The notes: generated by a model not told the origin, from the sequence alone. Positions 1 through 6,061 are shown, numbered from the stretch's first letter. The stretch is DNA of 6,061 bases from an uncultured Chloroflexota bacterium (GCA_937942935.1 CALDGT010000734.1:1-6061), one strand, 5' to 3'. A program made the numbers and translations.

Positions 1-1639
1 TGCCATCTGGTAAAGTCGCTAACACACGTTGAATCTTGAGTGCCAAATGCAAAATGAGGCGGTTATCGGCATCATTCAAATCCAAACCCGTGAGTTCTGT
101 GATTCTCTCTAACCGATACACCAATGTATTGCGATGCACATCCAAATCAATTGCCGCTTTTGCGAGGTTGCCATTGGCTTCAAAAAAGCCATTCAATGTG
201 CGGATGAGGTCGCCTTGTTTGCGGTCATCGTGTTCGACCAACGGGCGCAACGATTCATCATAGAATTGGCGTAAATGTGGCAAATTGAGTTCTTTAATGG
301 ATAACAGCAATTGGAATAATTTGAGGTCGCCATAAAATGTTGTAGATTCACGCTGACCCAATTCGGCGGCGATGGTGAGCGCATTTCGCGCAGAGCGATA
401 CGCATCGCGCAATCCGAGTAAGGATGTCGCAGGGCGACTAATGCCTGCCGATACCACACCGCTTGGGGTTCGTGTTGCGAGTTGTGCGCGAAGTTCTTCA
501 ACAATACTTCTTGTGCGTAAAACAGAAGAGAGAGAACCATCTAGGGGATATAATGCGACAATTGCATCCACATGCTGACCGACTGCACCATTTAATCCGC
601 GCCTTGCCAAATCATCACGCACAAGGGTAACGAGGGGTTCAATTGGCAACACCACCCCAGAGAGGGTAGTTGCACGAAAAACAGCCACCACATAAGATGA
701 ATCGGCGTCGAATCCTGCTTGGTTAGCGCGTGTGATGAGCAGTTGGTCATCTGATGATGAGCCACTTAACCACATTTGCACCCAATCGCCGCGTGTTTGC
801 TCGACAGCAGAGGCAATCGCCCGATTTTTTGCCAGTTCAATCGCGCACACATCTGCTCCATAGGTTAACACCAAGCGGTCAAATTCATCGAGTGTGCTGG
901 TATTGTCTACGAGCGATAAGTAACCCGCAATCCGTTTTTCTGCTTTAATCACAATGGTATGCCCAATTGGGCTACGGGTGATAATCCCTTGCACTTGTGG
1001 GGCTTGAGATTCGAGCCAGCGTTGAAATTCATGATAGGGGAGGCTTTGCAATAACCCCGCACCACCACTGCGACGGGTGACATTGGGGTACATTTGCGCC
1101 ATCATTACCCCTGCATCATCATGGATGATGACTGGTTTTGCGGTTGCGCGGGCGATGATTTGTAATAGACTGCTTAAATCTCGGTTTTCTGCGGAAAGGA
1201 TAATGAGTTGGCGTTGAATATCAAGTGCGCGTTGGGTCAGTTGCGCCGCTTGATTGAGGATGAGTTTATTCACAGCGCGTTCTATCGCCGTTAGGTTGGT
1301 ATCGGATGGCATAGATAACAGCCCAATACCACGTTCTAATGCCGATGCAATCGCTGTCTGAGAGACCGAATCACGTACTGCTACTGCACTAACACCCGCA
1401 TCTGCTAAATTGGTGACAACTTCGGCAAGTGTTATGCGGCTATCATATCCGCGCACAATATCCATCGAAACCAGCGCCAATTCACCCCCATCAATGTCTG
1501 GGAAGGCAGGCGGTTGGGCGCGAATGGTTACAGCCCATTGGATGGTCATCTCTGGTGAACCTGCCAATAGGGTACTCCCCAATGGCAAGGCATATTGTAG
1601 TAAGGCTTGGAGTGTCGCAGAATTGGCGGAATCGGTCAT
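1..1639 (-). CDS. PucR-family transcriptional regulator, 3' end cut by window edge
   Basis: My own translation from the ATG at 1639-1637 gives 546 codons with no stop before the window edge. Residues 9-125 match the PucR N-terminal domain, including the GGELALVS stretch at 51-58. A helical linker (about 118-165) leads to a GAF-like region (about 150-275) and a degenerate GGDEF-like fold (about 315-435). Residues 475-540 are the C-terminal PucR helix-turn-helix, with the hallmark VHRNTLVYRLERI at 501-513 and ELTG at 515-518. The family usually ends soon after this point, so probably only a few residues are missing. Members are cytoplasmic DNA-binding regulators that respond to small molecules such as purine intermediates. 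No purine gene is visible here, so ligand and targets are unknown. The start fits the domain, but the Shine-Dalgarno is poor (GGA about 13 bases upstream). Family call is firm; function is inferred. Confidence 0.93.
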   Translation of the reverse strand, partial: MTDSANSATLQALLQYALPLGSTLLAGSPEMTIQWAVTIRAQPPAFPDIDGGELALVSMDIVRGYDSRITLAEVVTNLADAGVSAVAVRDSVSQTAIASALERGIGLLSMPSDTNLTAIERAVNKLILNQAAQLTQRALDIQRQLIILSAENRDLSSLLQIIARATAKPVIIHDDAGVMMAQMYPNVTRRSGGAGLLQSLPYHEFQRWLESQAPQVQGIITRSPIGHTIVIKAEKRIAGYLSLVDNTSTLDEFDRLVLTYGADVCAIELAKNRAIASAVEQTRGDWVQMWLSGSSSDDQLLITRANQAGFDADSSYVVAVFRATTLSGVVLPIEPLVTLVRDDLARRGLNGAVGQHVDAIVALYPLDGSLSSVLRTRSIVEELRAQLATRTPSGVVSAGISRPATSLLGLRDAYRSARNALTIAAELGQRESTTFYGDLKLFQLLLSIKELNLPHLRQFYDESLRPLVEHDDRKQGDLIRTLNGFFEANGNLAKAAIDLDVHRNTLVYRLERITELTGLDLNDADNRLILHLALKIQRVLATLPDG

Positions 1640-1718
1640 GTGATTTATCTGTCCATTATCAAACGATGATAGGTGTTTGTTTATTCTAAGGCTTGCCGTT
1701 TCTCTTGGCAGTTGCCAT

Positions 1719-1758
1719 ATTTGTAGGGACTTGATTGATAGGTCATGTCCCTACAAAT
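1719..1758. repeat. Perfect 12-bp inverted repeat between flavodoxin and PucR genes
   Basis: The left arm ATTTGTAGGGAC (1719-1730) and right arm GTCCCTACAAAT (1747-1758) are exact reverse complements. After one T/T mismatch, a further TGA/TCA pairing (1732-1734 with 1743-1745) leaves an 8-base loop. No run of T follows on either strand, so it is not a typical intrinsic terminator, although it lies 10 bases past the flavodoxin stop. The TTGTAGGGAC core resembles the small dispersed palindromes (TTGTAGGGGC-like) found between genes in some Chloroflexota and cyanobacterial genomes. That identification is inference. Confidence 0.7.
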
Positions 1759-1768
1759 GATTGATTTA

Positions 1769-2296
1769 TTATAATGCAAATTCAGCTTTTACATCTTTGA
1801 CCCATTGTTGAATTCGACCTGAGGTCAATTCGCTTTGACCATCTTCATCAACACCTAAGCCCAAAAAGTAACTTTCGCCTTCAATACGAGCTTTTGACTC
1901 ATTAAATTGATATTTTTCGGTAGACCAAACACCAAATACATCTGCCCCATATAGCATGAGTTCATCACCCAACATGCCCATCGCGTCTAAGAAGTTAAAC
2001 CCGTATCCATTTTGGTCTCCTAGACCGAATAAAGCCACTTTTTTGCCATTCAAATTCATGCTGGCAATTTTGGGAAAGAATACTGCCCAGTCGTCTTGTA
2101 ATTCACCTGTATTCCATGTGGGGATGCCCATGATGAGATATGTATAACTCAAAACTTGCTCTGGGCTGGCGCTCCCGATATTATGTACTTCCACTGTACC
2201 AGCGCCCATTTGCTTATCAAATTCTTCTTTAATCTGATAGGCTACTGCTTCGGTTTTGCCTGTGCTACTGCCATAAAATAGCCCGATTTTTGCCAT
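1769..2296 (-). CDS. fldA: Long-chain flavodoxin
   Basis: The 175-residue product is a small soluble FMN-binding electron carrier that can replace ferredoxin, typically under iron limitation. The phosphate-binding loop is GSSTGKTE (9-16). The first flavin-stacking loop is IPTWNTGELQDDW (58-70), with W61 over the isoalloxazine ring. The second is GLGDQNGYGFNF (91-102), with Y98 on the other face. The long-chain insertion is present at about 125-155 (YQFNESKA, GLGVDEDGQ), and the length suits the long-chain class. From memory it closely resembles cyanobacterial flavodoxins such as that of Anabaena. An AAAGGAC Shine-Dalgarno lies rather far (about 12 bases) upstream of the ATG. A possible -10 box (TATAGT, 2345-2340) has no convincing -35. 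I see no clear Fur box. The preceding terminator suggests its own transcript. The redox partner is not in the window. Confidence 0.97.
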   Translation of the reverse strand: MAKIGLFYGSSTGKTEAVAYQIKEEFDKQMGAGTVEVHNIGSASPEQVLSYTYLIMGIPTWNTGELQDDWAVFFPKIASMNLNGKKVALFGLGDQNGYGFNFLDAMGMLGDELMLYGADVFGVWSTEKYQFNESKARIEGESYFLGLGVDEDGQSELTSGRIQQWVKDVKAEFAL

Positions 2297-2392
2297 AATA
2301 TTTTTATGTCCTTTGAACTAAATAACCATTCACCCCAAAACTATAACAAAAATAATCCTTCACAAAAAGGGCTATCCATAACCAGTTGCTAT

Positions 2393-2427
2393 AAAACAAA
2401 AACAAGGGCATATTATCCCTTGTTTTT
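2393..2427 (-). terminator. Intrinsic terminator after the secreted PPC-like gene
   Basis: Read on the minus strand, AAAAACAAGGG (2427-2417) pairs perfectly over 11 bp with CCCTTGTTTTT (2408-2398) around an 8-base loop, and is followed by GTTTTAT. The GC-rich top, U-rich 3' arm and trailing U tract make a classic rho-independent terminator. It lies 34 bases past the stop of the 2461-3483 gene and about 100 bases before the flavodoxin start, so it separates the two transcripts. The upstream A-run could give weak activity on the plus strand, but no gene enters from that side. Confidence 0.87.
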
Positions 2428-2460
2428 GACCATCTCTATGATGATTTTGTGGTTATCGCC

Positions 2461-3483
2461 TTATTTAGGGGCAATGGTGAGGGTGATGTTGGATGGTTTT
2501 TCTTCCATGCTAAAGAAACCTTCTTCACTCACAGTGAAGGAAACAATACCATCGCTGGTTGGGACAAATTCGACAGTCCCTGCGGTGGCATAACGGAAGG
2601 AGAACCCACCATTGATATTGAAACCAAATTCATCTACACCGAGTGAATATTCAACATTCACGCCTTTTTCTGGGTTATCGGTCACAGCAGACAACACATA
2701 GGTTGTGCCTGCGGTGGCGGTGAAGCGCACGACATCGAAGTCGAGGACATCAGTTTCGAGGGTAATGGTCACAGGACCACCATCGAGGCTCAAAAGGGTG
2801 TCTGGGGTGACTGTGAGAACGATGGGTTCAGCAACTTCAGAGACAGAATAAGAGGAGAGTTTGAGCGAATATGTACCAGTCAATGGCAATTCAACACGGC
2901 GCAATTGACGGCTACCGATGAACACACTGCTGTTATTGGCAATTTCTACGCCATCGGGACCAGACAAAGACAAATCCACAGTGACATAATTTTCGTTGGT
3001 TGCCGCAACAGTGATAACATCGCCAGCATTGGCATCAAATGAATAGAAAACTGGCGCACCAGTGAAATCGAGATTGGCAGGTGTGCCAATGGTGAGTGGG
3101 GTTACTTCGCCAAGTGTAACGGTGAGGGTGAATGCACCACTGCCTTCACCGAAGAATGCACCAACGCGGATGGTATATGTGCCGCTGGCTGGGACAAAGA
3201 AGGCTAAATAGGGGTTTCTTTCGCCCGCGCTATCATCATCATAAGCCAATTGAACACCACTAGCGTCTAAAACGGTGACGTTGCTATCGAAATCTGGGGC
3301 GACAACAGTCACAAAAACCAATTGACCCGCTTCGAGTGCGATAGAATAATCTACATCGGCATCTGTCCGTGTACCTTCAACGGTATCACCAACATTGATA
3401 ACATCTTGCGCAAAGACGCTGGTTGCCATCATCAAAAAGAGTGCAGTGAGCAATCCAGAAACAACAAAACGCACGTAACGCAT
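2461..3483 (-). CDS. Secreted beta-sandwich protein with PPC-like repeats
   Basis: This 340-residue product starts with a Sec signal peptide: basic MRYVR, a hydrophobic core at about 6-20, and a likely cut after SVFA (residue 25). No lipobox cysteine, later membrane helix or sorting motif is visible, so the mature protein is probably released or surface-associated. The rest is low in cysteine and rich in Thr, Val and Gly. It reads as three beta-sandwich units: about 31-124, 130-227 and 235-338. Unit 1 fits the bacterial pre-peptidase C-terminal domain, with DVDYSIALEAGQ (43-54), the acidic YDDDS (81-85) and the closing PASGTYTIRV (98-107). Unit 2 repeats the pattern ending in LTGTYSLKL (201-209); unit 3 is more divergent. 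No peptidase is attached, so a binding or structural role is inferred. A GAGAGG Shine-Dalgarno (3496-3491) sits 7 bases before the ATG and fixes the start. It follows the SGNH gene by 59 bases and ends at a terminator. Confidence 0.88.
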   Translation of the reverse strand: MRYVRFVVSGLLTALFLMMATSVFAQDVINVGDTVEGTRTDADVDYSIALEAGQLVFVTVVAPDFDSNVTVLDASGVQLAYDDDSAGERNPYLAFFVPASGTYTIRVGAFFGEGSGAFTLTVTLGEVTPLTIGTPANLDFTGAPVFYSFDANAGDVITVAATNENYVTVDLSLSGPDGVEIANNSSVFIGSRQLRRVELPLTGTYSLKLSSYSVSEVAEPIVLTVTPDTLLSLDGGPVTITLETDVLDFDVVRFTATAGTTYVLSAVTDNPEKGVNVEYSLGVDEFGFNINGGFSFRYATAGTVEFVPTSDGIVSFTVSEEGFFSMEEKPSNITLTIAPK

Positions 3484-3507
3484 ATTTTTTCCTCTCTTGT
3501 TAGCTAT

Positions 3508-3536
3508 GCGAGAATTGCAAAACCTTTCATTCTCAC
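3508..3536 (-). other. Small hairpin between the SGNH and PPC-like genes
   Basis: On the minus strand GTGAGAAT (3536-3529) pairs with ATTCTCGC (3515-3508), with one U-G wobble and a 13-base loop. No U run follows, so it is not a convincing terminator. In a shared transcript it would lie between the SGNH stop and the Shine-Dalgarno of the next gene, where it could protect or set an mRNA end. An 8-bp stem of this kind can also arise by chance. Confidence 0.3.
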
Positions 3537-3542
3537 TATATA

Positions 3543-4760
3543 CTAAGATTGTGATTTTTGCAACAATCCGTTATGTTCTAAATAGTCAGAAACAGCTTCA
3601 GCCAAGACATCATTTCCATGTGGATTTAGGTGCATATCTTCTGTGTAATACAATAATTCGCCTTGCTCGGCATGTTCTGTGAATATGGGTAACAAATCAA
3701 GACACGTTAATTCGAGTTCATCGCATAAATCAAGCATGGTCTGATGATTGTTTTTGAAAATGGTCATGGTCTCATCACCCAAAATCGGCGCGGCGAGCGA
3801 CTCATAAACCAATTCACGCACAGGGATGAGCAAAATGACCAACTCGCCATTCCAACCTTCTACGAGTGCTTTGGCATCTTCATACGCTTTTTTGGTATGC
3901 GGATACCCCGCCATTTTGCGGGGGTCGGTCATATCGAGTGCGACTTGTTCATACGTTTGCCCAAATCCCAATACCCCGTCTTTGATAGGGATAGTGGTGG
4001 TCTCTGCAAAAAATGCCCGTTCAAAATCATTGATATAAGGGGCTTCATTGAAAAATGCCAGTTCGATGAGGGCAAATGCCAATGAATGTTCGCGTAACCA
4101 TGTGACCCATGTTGGCACACTGGCTTGGGCTTGGGCATCTGCCTCTTGTGCGCTTATTTCACGCGGAGAAAGATAATCAATACGCGGGATTTGACCTTCT
4201 AATACACGTAATTGATAATCTTCATCGAAATCGTTACCAAAGAATTGCCATAAGACAATGGGTGGTTCTATTTGAACCGCATAATTTTTGAGCATGTTAT
4301 AGTGGCTAACCCCGCCTGTCGCGCCTTGCCCAAAATTGACCACACCAACACCCGATTTATCCTCAAGACGTTGCACCCAACAATCTTCGTATTCTGTGAA
4401 ACAGAATGAAAAAGAGTCTCCAACGACTGCGATGGTTGGGTCGTAATCGAGTGGGCGATTGCGAAAGCCAAAACTACTGCCCAAAAGAGTGTTTGTGGTG
4501 ACATGAAAGACAATATCTTTGCTGGCGGCATATTGATAATTTTGTAAATCGGCTCGCATGACGACATTATGTTCACCAACTGTTTGCATAATTTCCATCC
4601 GATTGATGGGTTCTGCTTCACCCGCCATAATGCGCTCGGCGGTACGTTTGAGCCTATCGGGTAGGGAAGGGATAGCAATTCGTAATAAAATTTCGAGCAA
4701 GATAGCGATAACAACGATGTTAATGATGACGAAAAGTGCCAGTTTGAGTAATTTTTTCAT
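3543..4760 (-). CDS. Membrane-anchored SGNH/GDSL-like hydrolase or acyltransferase domain protein
   Basis: The 405-residue product has a basic N-terminus (MKKLLK) and one hydrophobic helix at about 7-30, which predicts an anchor with the main domain outside the cytoplasm. The SGNH blocks appear in order. Block I is VVGDSFSF with nucleophile candidate S116. Block II is NFGQGATGG with G144 or G146. Block III is FFGNDFDE with G175 and N176. Block V is DMHLNPHG with D375 and H377. Such proteins remove or transfer acyl groups on polysaccharides or other cell-surface compounds; the substrate here is unknown. Four cysteines form close pairs (C120/C127 and C346/C353), which could be disulfides outside the cell. 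The Shine-Dalgarno is weak (ACGGA about 8 bases upstream), but the start places the anchor correctly. It probably shares a transcript with the downstream secreted PPC-like gene. The fold is fairly sure; the activity is inferred. Confidence 0.85.
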   Translation of the reverse strand: MKKLLKLALFVIINIVVIAILLEILLRIAIPSLPDRLKRTAERIMAGEAEPINRMEIMQTVGEHNVVMRADLQNYQYAASKDIVFHVTTNTLLGSSFGFRNRPLDYDPTIAVVGDSFSFCFTEYEDCWVQRLEDKSGVGVVNFGQGATGGVSHYNMLKNYAVQIEPPIVLWQFFGNDFDEDYQLRVLEGQIPRIDYLSPREISAQEADAQAQASVPTWVTWLREHSLAFALIELAFFNEAPYINDFERAFFAETTTIPIKDGVLGFGQTYEQVALDMTDPRKMAGYPHTKKAYEDAKALVEGWNGELVILLIPVRELVYESLAAPILGDETMTIFKNNHQTMLDLCDELELTCLDLLPIFTEHAEQGELLYYTEDMHLNPHGNDVLAEAVSDYLEHNGLLQKSQS

Positions 4761-4887
4761 CGAATAATCCGTCTGATGCGAATAAACAGATGTGTTAGTT
4801 TTAGCAGGTGAGTTTAGCTGATGATAGGGACAGATTGCATGAGTCTATGTTAAGAATTTATGAATTTGGGGCGAATCTCTAGCTAAA

Positions 4888-4923
4888 TTTGCAAAAAACG
4901 CTATAATATATAGTTAGCGCAAA
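4888..4923 (+). promoter_or_regulatory. Promoter with consensus -10 box inside a dyad
   Basis: A perfect TATAAT lies at 4902-4907, which would start transcription near 4914-4917. No good -35 box is found 16-18 bases upstream (CTAGCT at 17), so an activator or different spacing may be needed. The box lies between inverted arms CGCTA (4899-4903) and TAGCG (4915-4919). Outer arms TTTG (4888-4891) and CAAA (4920-4923) extend the dyad, with a 7-base insert on the left side only. This suggests a possible operator over the promoter. The regulator is unknown. Confidence 0.45.
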
Positions 4924-5082
4924 CCTCAGTAGCCAAAACTACACAATCCCCCTATTATGGGTGATAGTCGCAACGCTGAGAAGACGCTATTTTGTTACAC
5001 AAATATTGTAAGTCTGATATTTGGGTCTGCAAAGTACGCTCTTAATGACGACTATCACGCAGGTTTAACCCCAAACTAGGTT
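4911..5082 (+). ncRNA. Candidate structured RNA: leader element or free small RNA
   Basis: This non-coding stretch has nested pairing just downstream of the TATAAT box. A closing helix joins AAACCT (4921-4926) to AGGTTT (5061-5066), possibly extended by TAGTT/AACTA (4911-4915 with 5074-5078). Inside it are a small hairpin GTAG/CTAC (4929-4932 with 4939-4942) and a perfect 10-bp helix GTGATAGTCG/CGACTATCAC (4961-4970 with 5049-5058). That helix continues as an imperfect rod: AAGA/TCTT (4981-4984 with 5040-5043), TATTTTG/CAAAGTA (4988-4994 with 5030-5036) and AAATAT/ATATTT (5001-5006 with 5017-5022), capped by a 10-base loop. I do not recognise a known class. The rod with an asymmetric bubble is loosely like 6S RNA, while the position suits a cis-regulator of the permease. 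Confidence 0.45.
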
Positions 5083-5116
5083 ATTTATGACTATTCCTGC
5101 CTCTATTCTACAAATG

Positions 5117-5138
5117 AATGAGGTAATTCTTCATTTTT
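5117..5138 (+). terminator. Weak terminator- or attenuator-like hairpin in the permease leader
   Basis: AATGAGG (5117-5123) pairs with CTTCATT (5129-5135) over 7 bp including one G-U, with a 5-base loop, and the T run continues to 5138. It could end the upstream RNA or act as an attenuator before the permease genes. The stem is short and mostly A-U, so its strength is doubtful. ACCTCA (4923-4928) can pair with TGAGGT (5119-5124), which would break both this hairpin and the closing helix of the upstream element. Confidence 0.3.
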
Positions 5139-5160
5139 CTGGTGAGAAAGCACCATTATC

Positions 5161-5166
5161 AAGGAG
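5161..5166 (+). promoter_or_regulatory. Strong Shine-Dalgarno for the leader open frame
   Basis: AAGGAG is the best ribosome-binding sequence in the region and lies 9 bases before the ATG at 5176. It does not serve the permease ATG at 5217 directly, which is 50 bases away. This is the main reason to believe that the 18-codon frame is translated. Confidence 0.6.
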
Positions 5167-5175
5167 ATTTTTATT

Positions 5176-5232
5176 ATGGACTGGCAACTGTATATCAATT
5201 TGGAAGGTGATATCCCATGGCGGCATGGCTGA
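5176..5232 (+). CDS. 18-residue leader open frame overlapping the permease start
   Basis: The frame encodes MDWQLYINLEGDIPWRHG and then TGA. It has a strong AAGGAG Shine-Dalgarno at ideal spacing, while the permease has only AAGG (5204-5207) located inside this frame. It overlaps the permease by 16 bases in another frame, so ribosomes translating it would pass through the permease start region. This is the usual arrangement for translational coupling. The peptide has two tryptophans but no codon run typical of an amino-acid attenuator. I recognise no family. The peptide may have no role of its own. A chance ATG after a Shine-Dalgarno-like sequence remains possible. Confidence 0.4.
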   Translation: MDWQLYINLEGDIPWRHG

Positions 5233-6061
5233 CGGCGCGTACACGGAGACATAGCGGGGTATTGCTCGCCTTGCCGAGTATACTGTGGCTACTCTTTTTC
5301 TTCCTCATCCCCATTGCCATTGTGTTCGTGTTCAGTTTTATGACTCGTACCACAGGGGCGGGTGGTGTGACCTTGCCGTTTACCCTAACCTCTTATGAAC
5401 GTGCCTTCGATGTTTTTAGCGTGATTTTGGTTCGCTCGTTGCGAATTTCATTATTGACAACGCTAATATGCTTGCTTGTCGGTTTTCCGATAGCCTTTTA
5501 TATTCGCACCCGTAAAACTGTTTTGGGTCGAAATATCGCCCTATTCCTAATTATTTTGCCATTTTGGACTAATTTTTTGGTTCGCACATACGCTTGGCAG
5601 GTGTTACTGAGCGAAAATGGCACAATCAATGGCTTTTTGCGGGGTATCGGGATTTTGGCAGAAGGTGAATCGTTGCAAATGCTCCAAACAGAAGGAGCTG
5701 TATTGCTTGGGTTGGTTTATGGCTATTTGCCATTTATGGTATTGCCGATTTATGCCTCACTACGGCGGTTTGATTTTCGATTAGTAGAAGCCGCCAACGA
5801 TTTGGGCGCACGCGATTGGCAAGTCTTTTGGCGTGTGATTGTGCCGATGACCCTACCGGGCATCATTGCAGGGTGCATTTTGGTTTTTATCCCTGCTATC
5901 GGTTCATTTGTGACCCCAGATATGCTAGGTGGCACAAAAACCTTGATGATTGGCACACTCATTCACGAAAAGTTTGAGCGCGATAGACCGTTAGGTGCGG
6001 CGCTCTCGATGATTATGATGGCGATGGTAATGGTTGCACTACTCATTTATGCCTGGGGCAT
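5217..6061 (+). CDS. potB: PotB-like spermidine/putrescine-type ABC permease, 3' end cut by window edge
   Basis: The 281 visible codons encode an inner-membrane permease of the binding-protein-dependent type. Membrane segments lie at about 14-41, 72-95, 106-128, 160-181, 209-232 and 262 to the edge, matching the six-helix plan. The cytoplasmic EAA loop that docks on the ATPase is EAANDLGARDW (191-201), followed by VIVPMTLPGI (208-217). PotB-type signatures include LPFWTNFLVRTYAW (114-127) and PDMLGGTKTLMIGTLI (234-249), then RPLGAALS (257-264). The family is usually 270-300 residues, so little is missing. It would import a polyamine or similar solute with a PotC-type permease, an ATPase and a binding protein, none visible here. 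A TGA lies in frame three codons before the ATG, which rules out a longer start. The Shine-Dalgarno AAGG (5204-5207) is 9 bases upstream. Substrate is inferred from family only. Confidence 0.93.
   Translation, partial: MAAWLTARTRRHSGVLLALPSILWLLFFFLIPIAIVFVFSFMTRTTGAGGVTLPFTLTSYERAFDVFSVILVRSLRISLLTTLICLLVGFPIAFYIRTRKTVLGRNIALFLIILPFWTNFLVRTYAWQVLLSENGTINGFLRGIGILAEGESLQMLQTEGAVLLGLVYGYLPFMVLPIYASLRRFDFRLVEAANDLGARDWQVFWRVIVPMTLPGIIAGCILVFIPAIGSFVTPDMLGGTKTLMIGTLIHEKFERDRPLGAALSMIMMAMVMVALLIYAWG

Noticed and set aside
193..540. Minus-strand open frame of 115 codons
   Set aside because: It lies inside the PucR gene in another frame and has no domain features, while the PucR frame carries a clear helix-turn-helix.
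2322..2382. Three copies of ATAAC upstream of the flavodoxin gene (2322, 2343, 2378)
   Set aside because: Five-base words recur easily in such AT-rich sequence, and the 21- and 35-base spacings are not regular.
2306..2593. Plus-strand open frame of 95 codons
   Set aside because: It runs through the intrinsic terminator and antisense into the secreted PPC-like gene, and has no recognisable domain.
3744..4085. Plus-strand open frame of 113 codons
   Set aside because: It is antisense to the SGNH gene, with no ribosome-binding site or recognisable domain.
4268..4714. Minus-strand open frame of 148 codons
   Set aside because: It overlaps the SGNH gene in another frame and is a shadow of it. The SGNH frame has all the catalytic blocks.
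4824..4848. Imperfect inverted repeat ATAGGGAC/GTCTAT resembling the palindrome at 1719-1758
   Set aside because: The arms match only with a two-base bulge, and the similarity to the other palindrome covers only a few bases.
4974..4984. GCTGAGA at 4975-4981, as in thiamine pyrophosphate riboswitches
   Set aside because: The other conserved blocks of that class (GAACCTGA and the downstream GGATAATACC-like segment) are absent, and the surrounding helices differ.
4911..5082. Calling the structured segment 6S RNA
   Set aside because: The outline is loosely similar, but the closing helix is only 6 bp and no diagnostic sequence is recognised, so it is left as an unnamed candidate.
5750..5962. Minus-strand open frame of 70 codons
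   Set aside because: It is antisense to the EAA loop region of the permease and has no features of its own.

Overview
The window holds five protein genes and one unusual leader region. It looks like bacterial chromosome of moderate GC content. The best guess for the source is a Chloroflexota-type (Anaerolineae-like) bacterium or a similar large environmental genome. This rests only on style: a secreted pre-peptidase C-terminal (PPC)-like protein, a membrane-anchored SGNH protein, a PucR regulator, a cyanobacterial-looking long-chain flavodoxin and a short GTAGGGAC-type palindrome. No marker gene fixes the taxon.

Positions 1-4760 are all read from the minus strand. From right to left they hold an SGNH/GDSL-like membrane-anchored protein (3543-4760) and a secreted beta-sandwich protein with PPC-like repeats (2461-3483). 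These two are probably co-transcribed and end at a strong intrinsic terminator (2393-2427). Next come a long-chain flavodoxin (1769-2296) and a PucR-family regulator (1639 down to the window edge). A perfect 12-bp inverted repeat lies between the last two.

Positions 4761-5175 (415 bases) are a divergent intergenic region with no convincing gene. On the plus strand it carries a consensus TATAAT box inside a dyad. After that comes a roughly 165-nt segment that folds into a long imperfect hairpin with a closing helix, then a weak terminator-like hairpin. The 5' strand of the closing helix can also pair with the terminator-like hairpin. This layout resembles a riboswitch or attenuator, or a free small RNA. 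It matches no class I can name and is the most interesting part of the window.

Positions 5176-6061 (plus strand) begin with a strong Shine-Dalgarno sequence and an 18-codon open frame that overlaps the start of a PotB-like spermidine/putrescine-type ABC permease, which runs off the right edge. The substrate-binding, ATPase and PotC-type partners are not in the window and may lie downstream. No functional link between the minus-strand genes and the transporter can be shown from this sequence.
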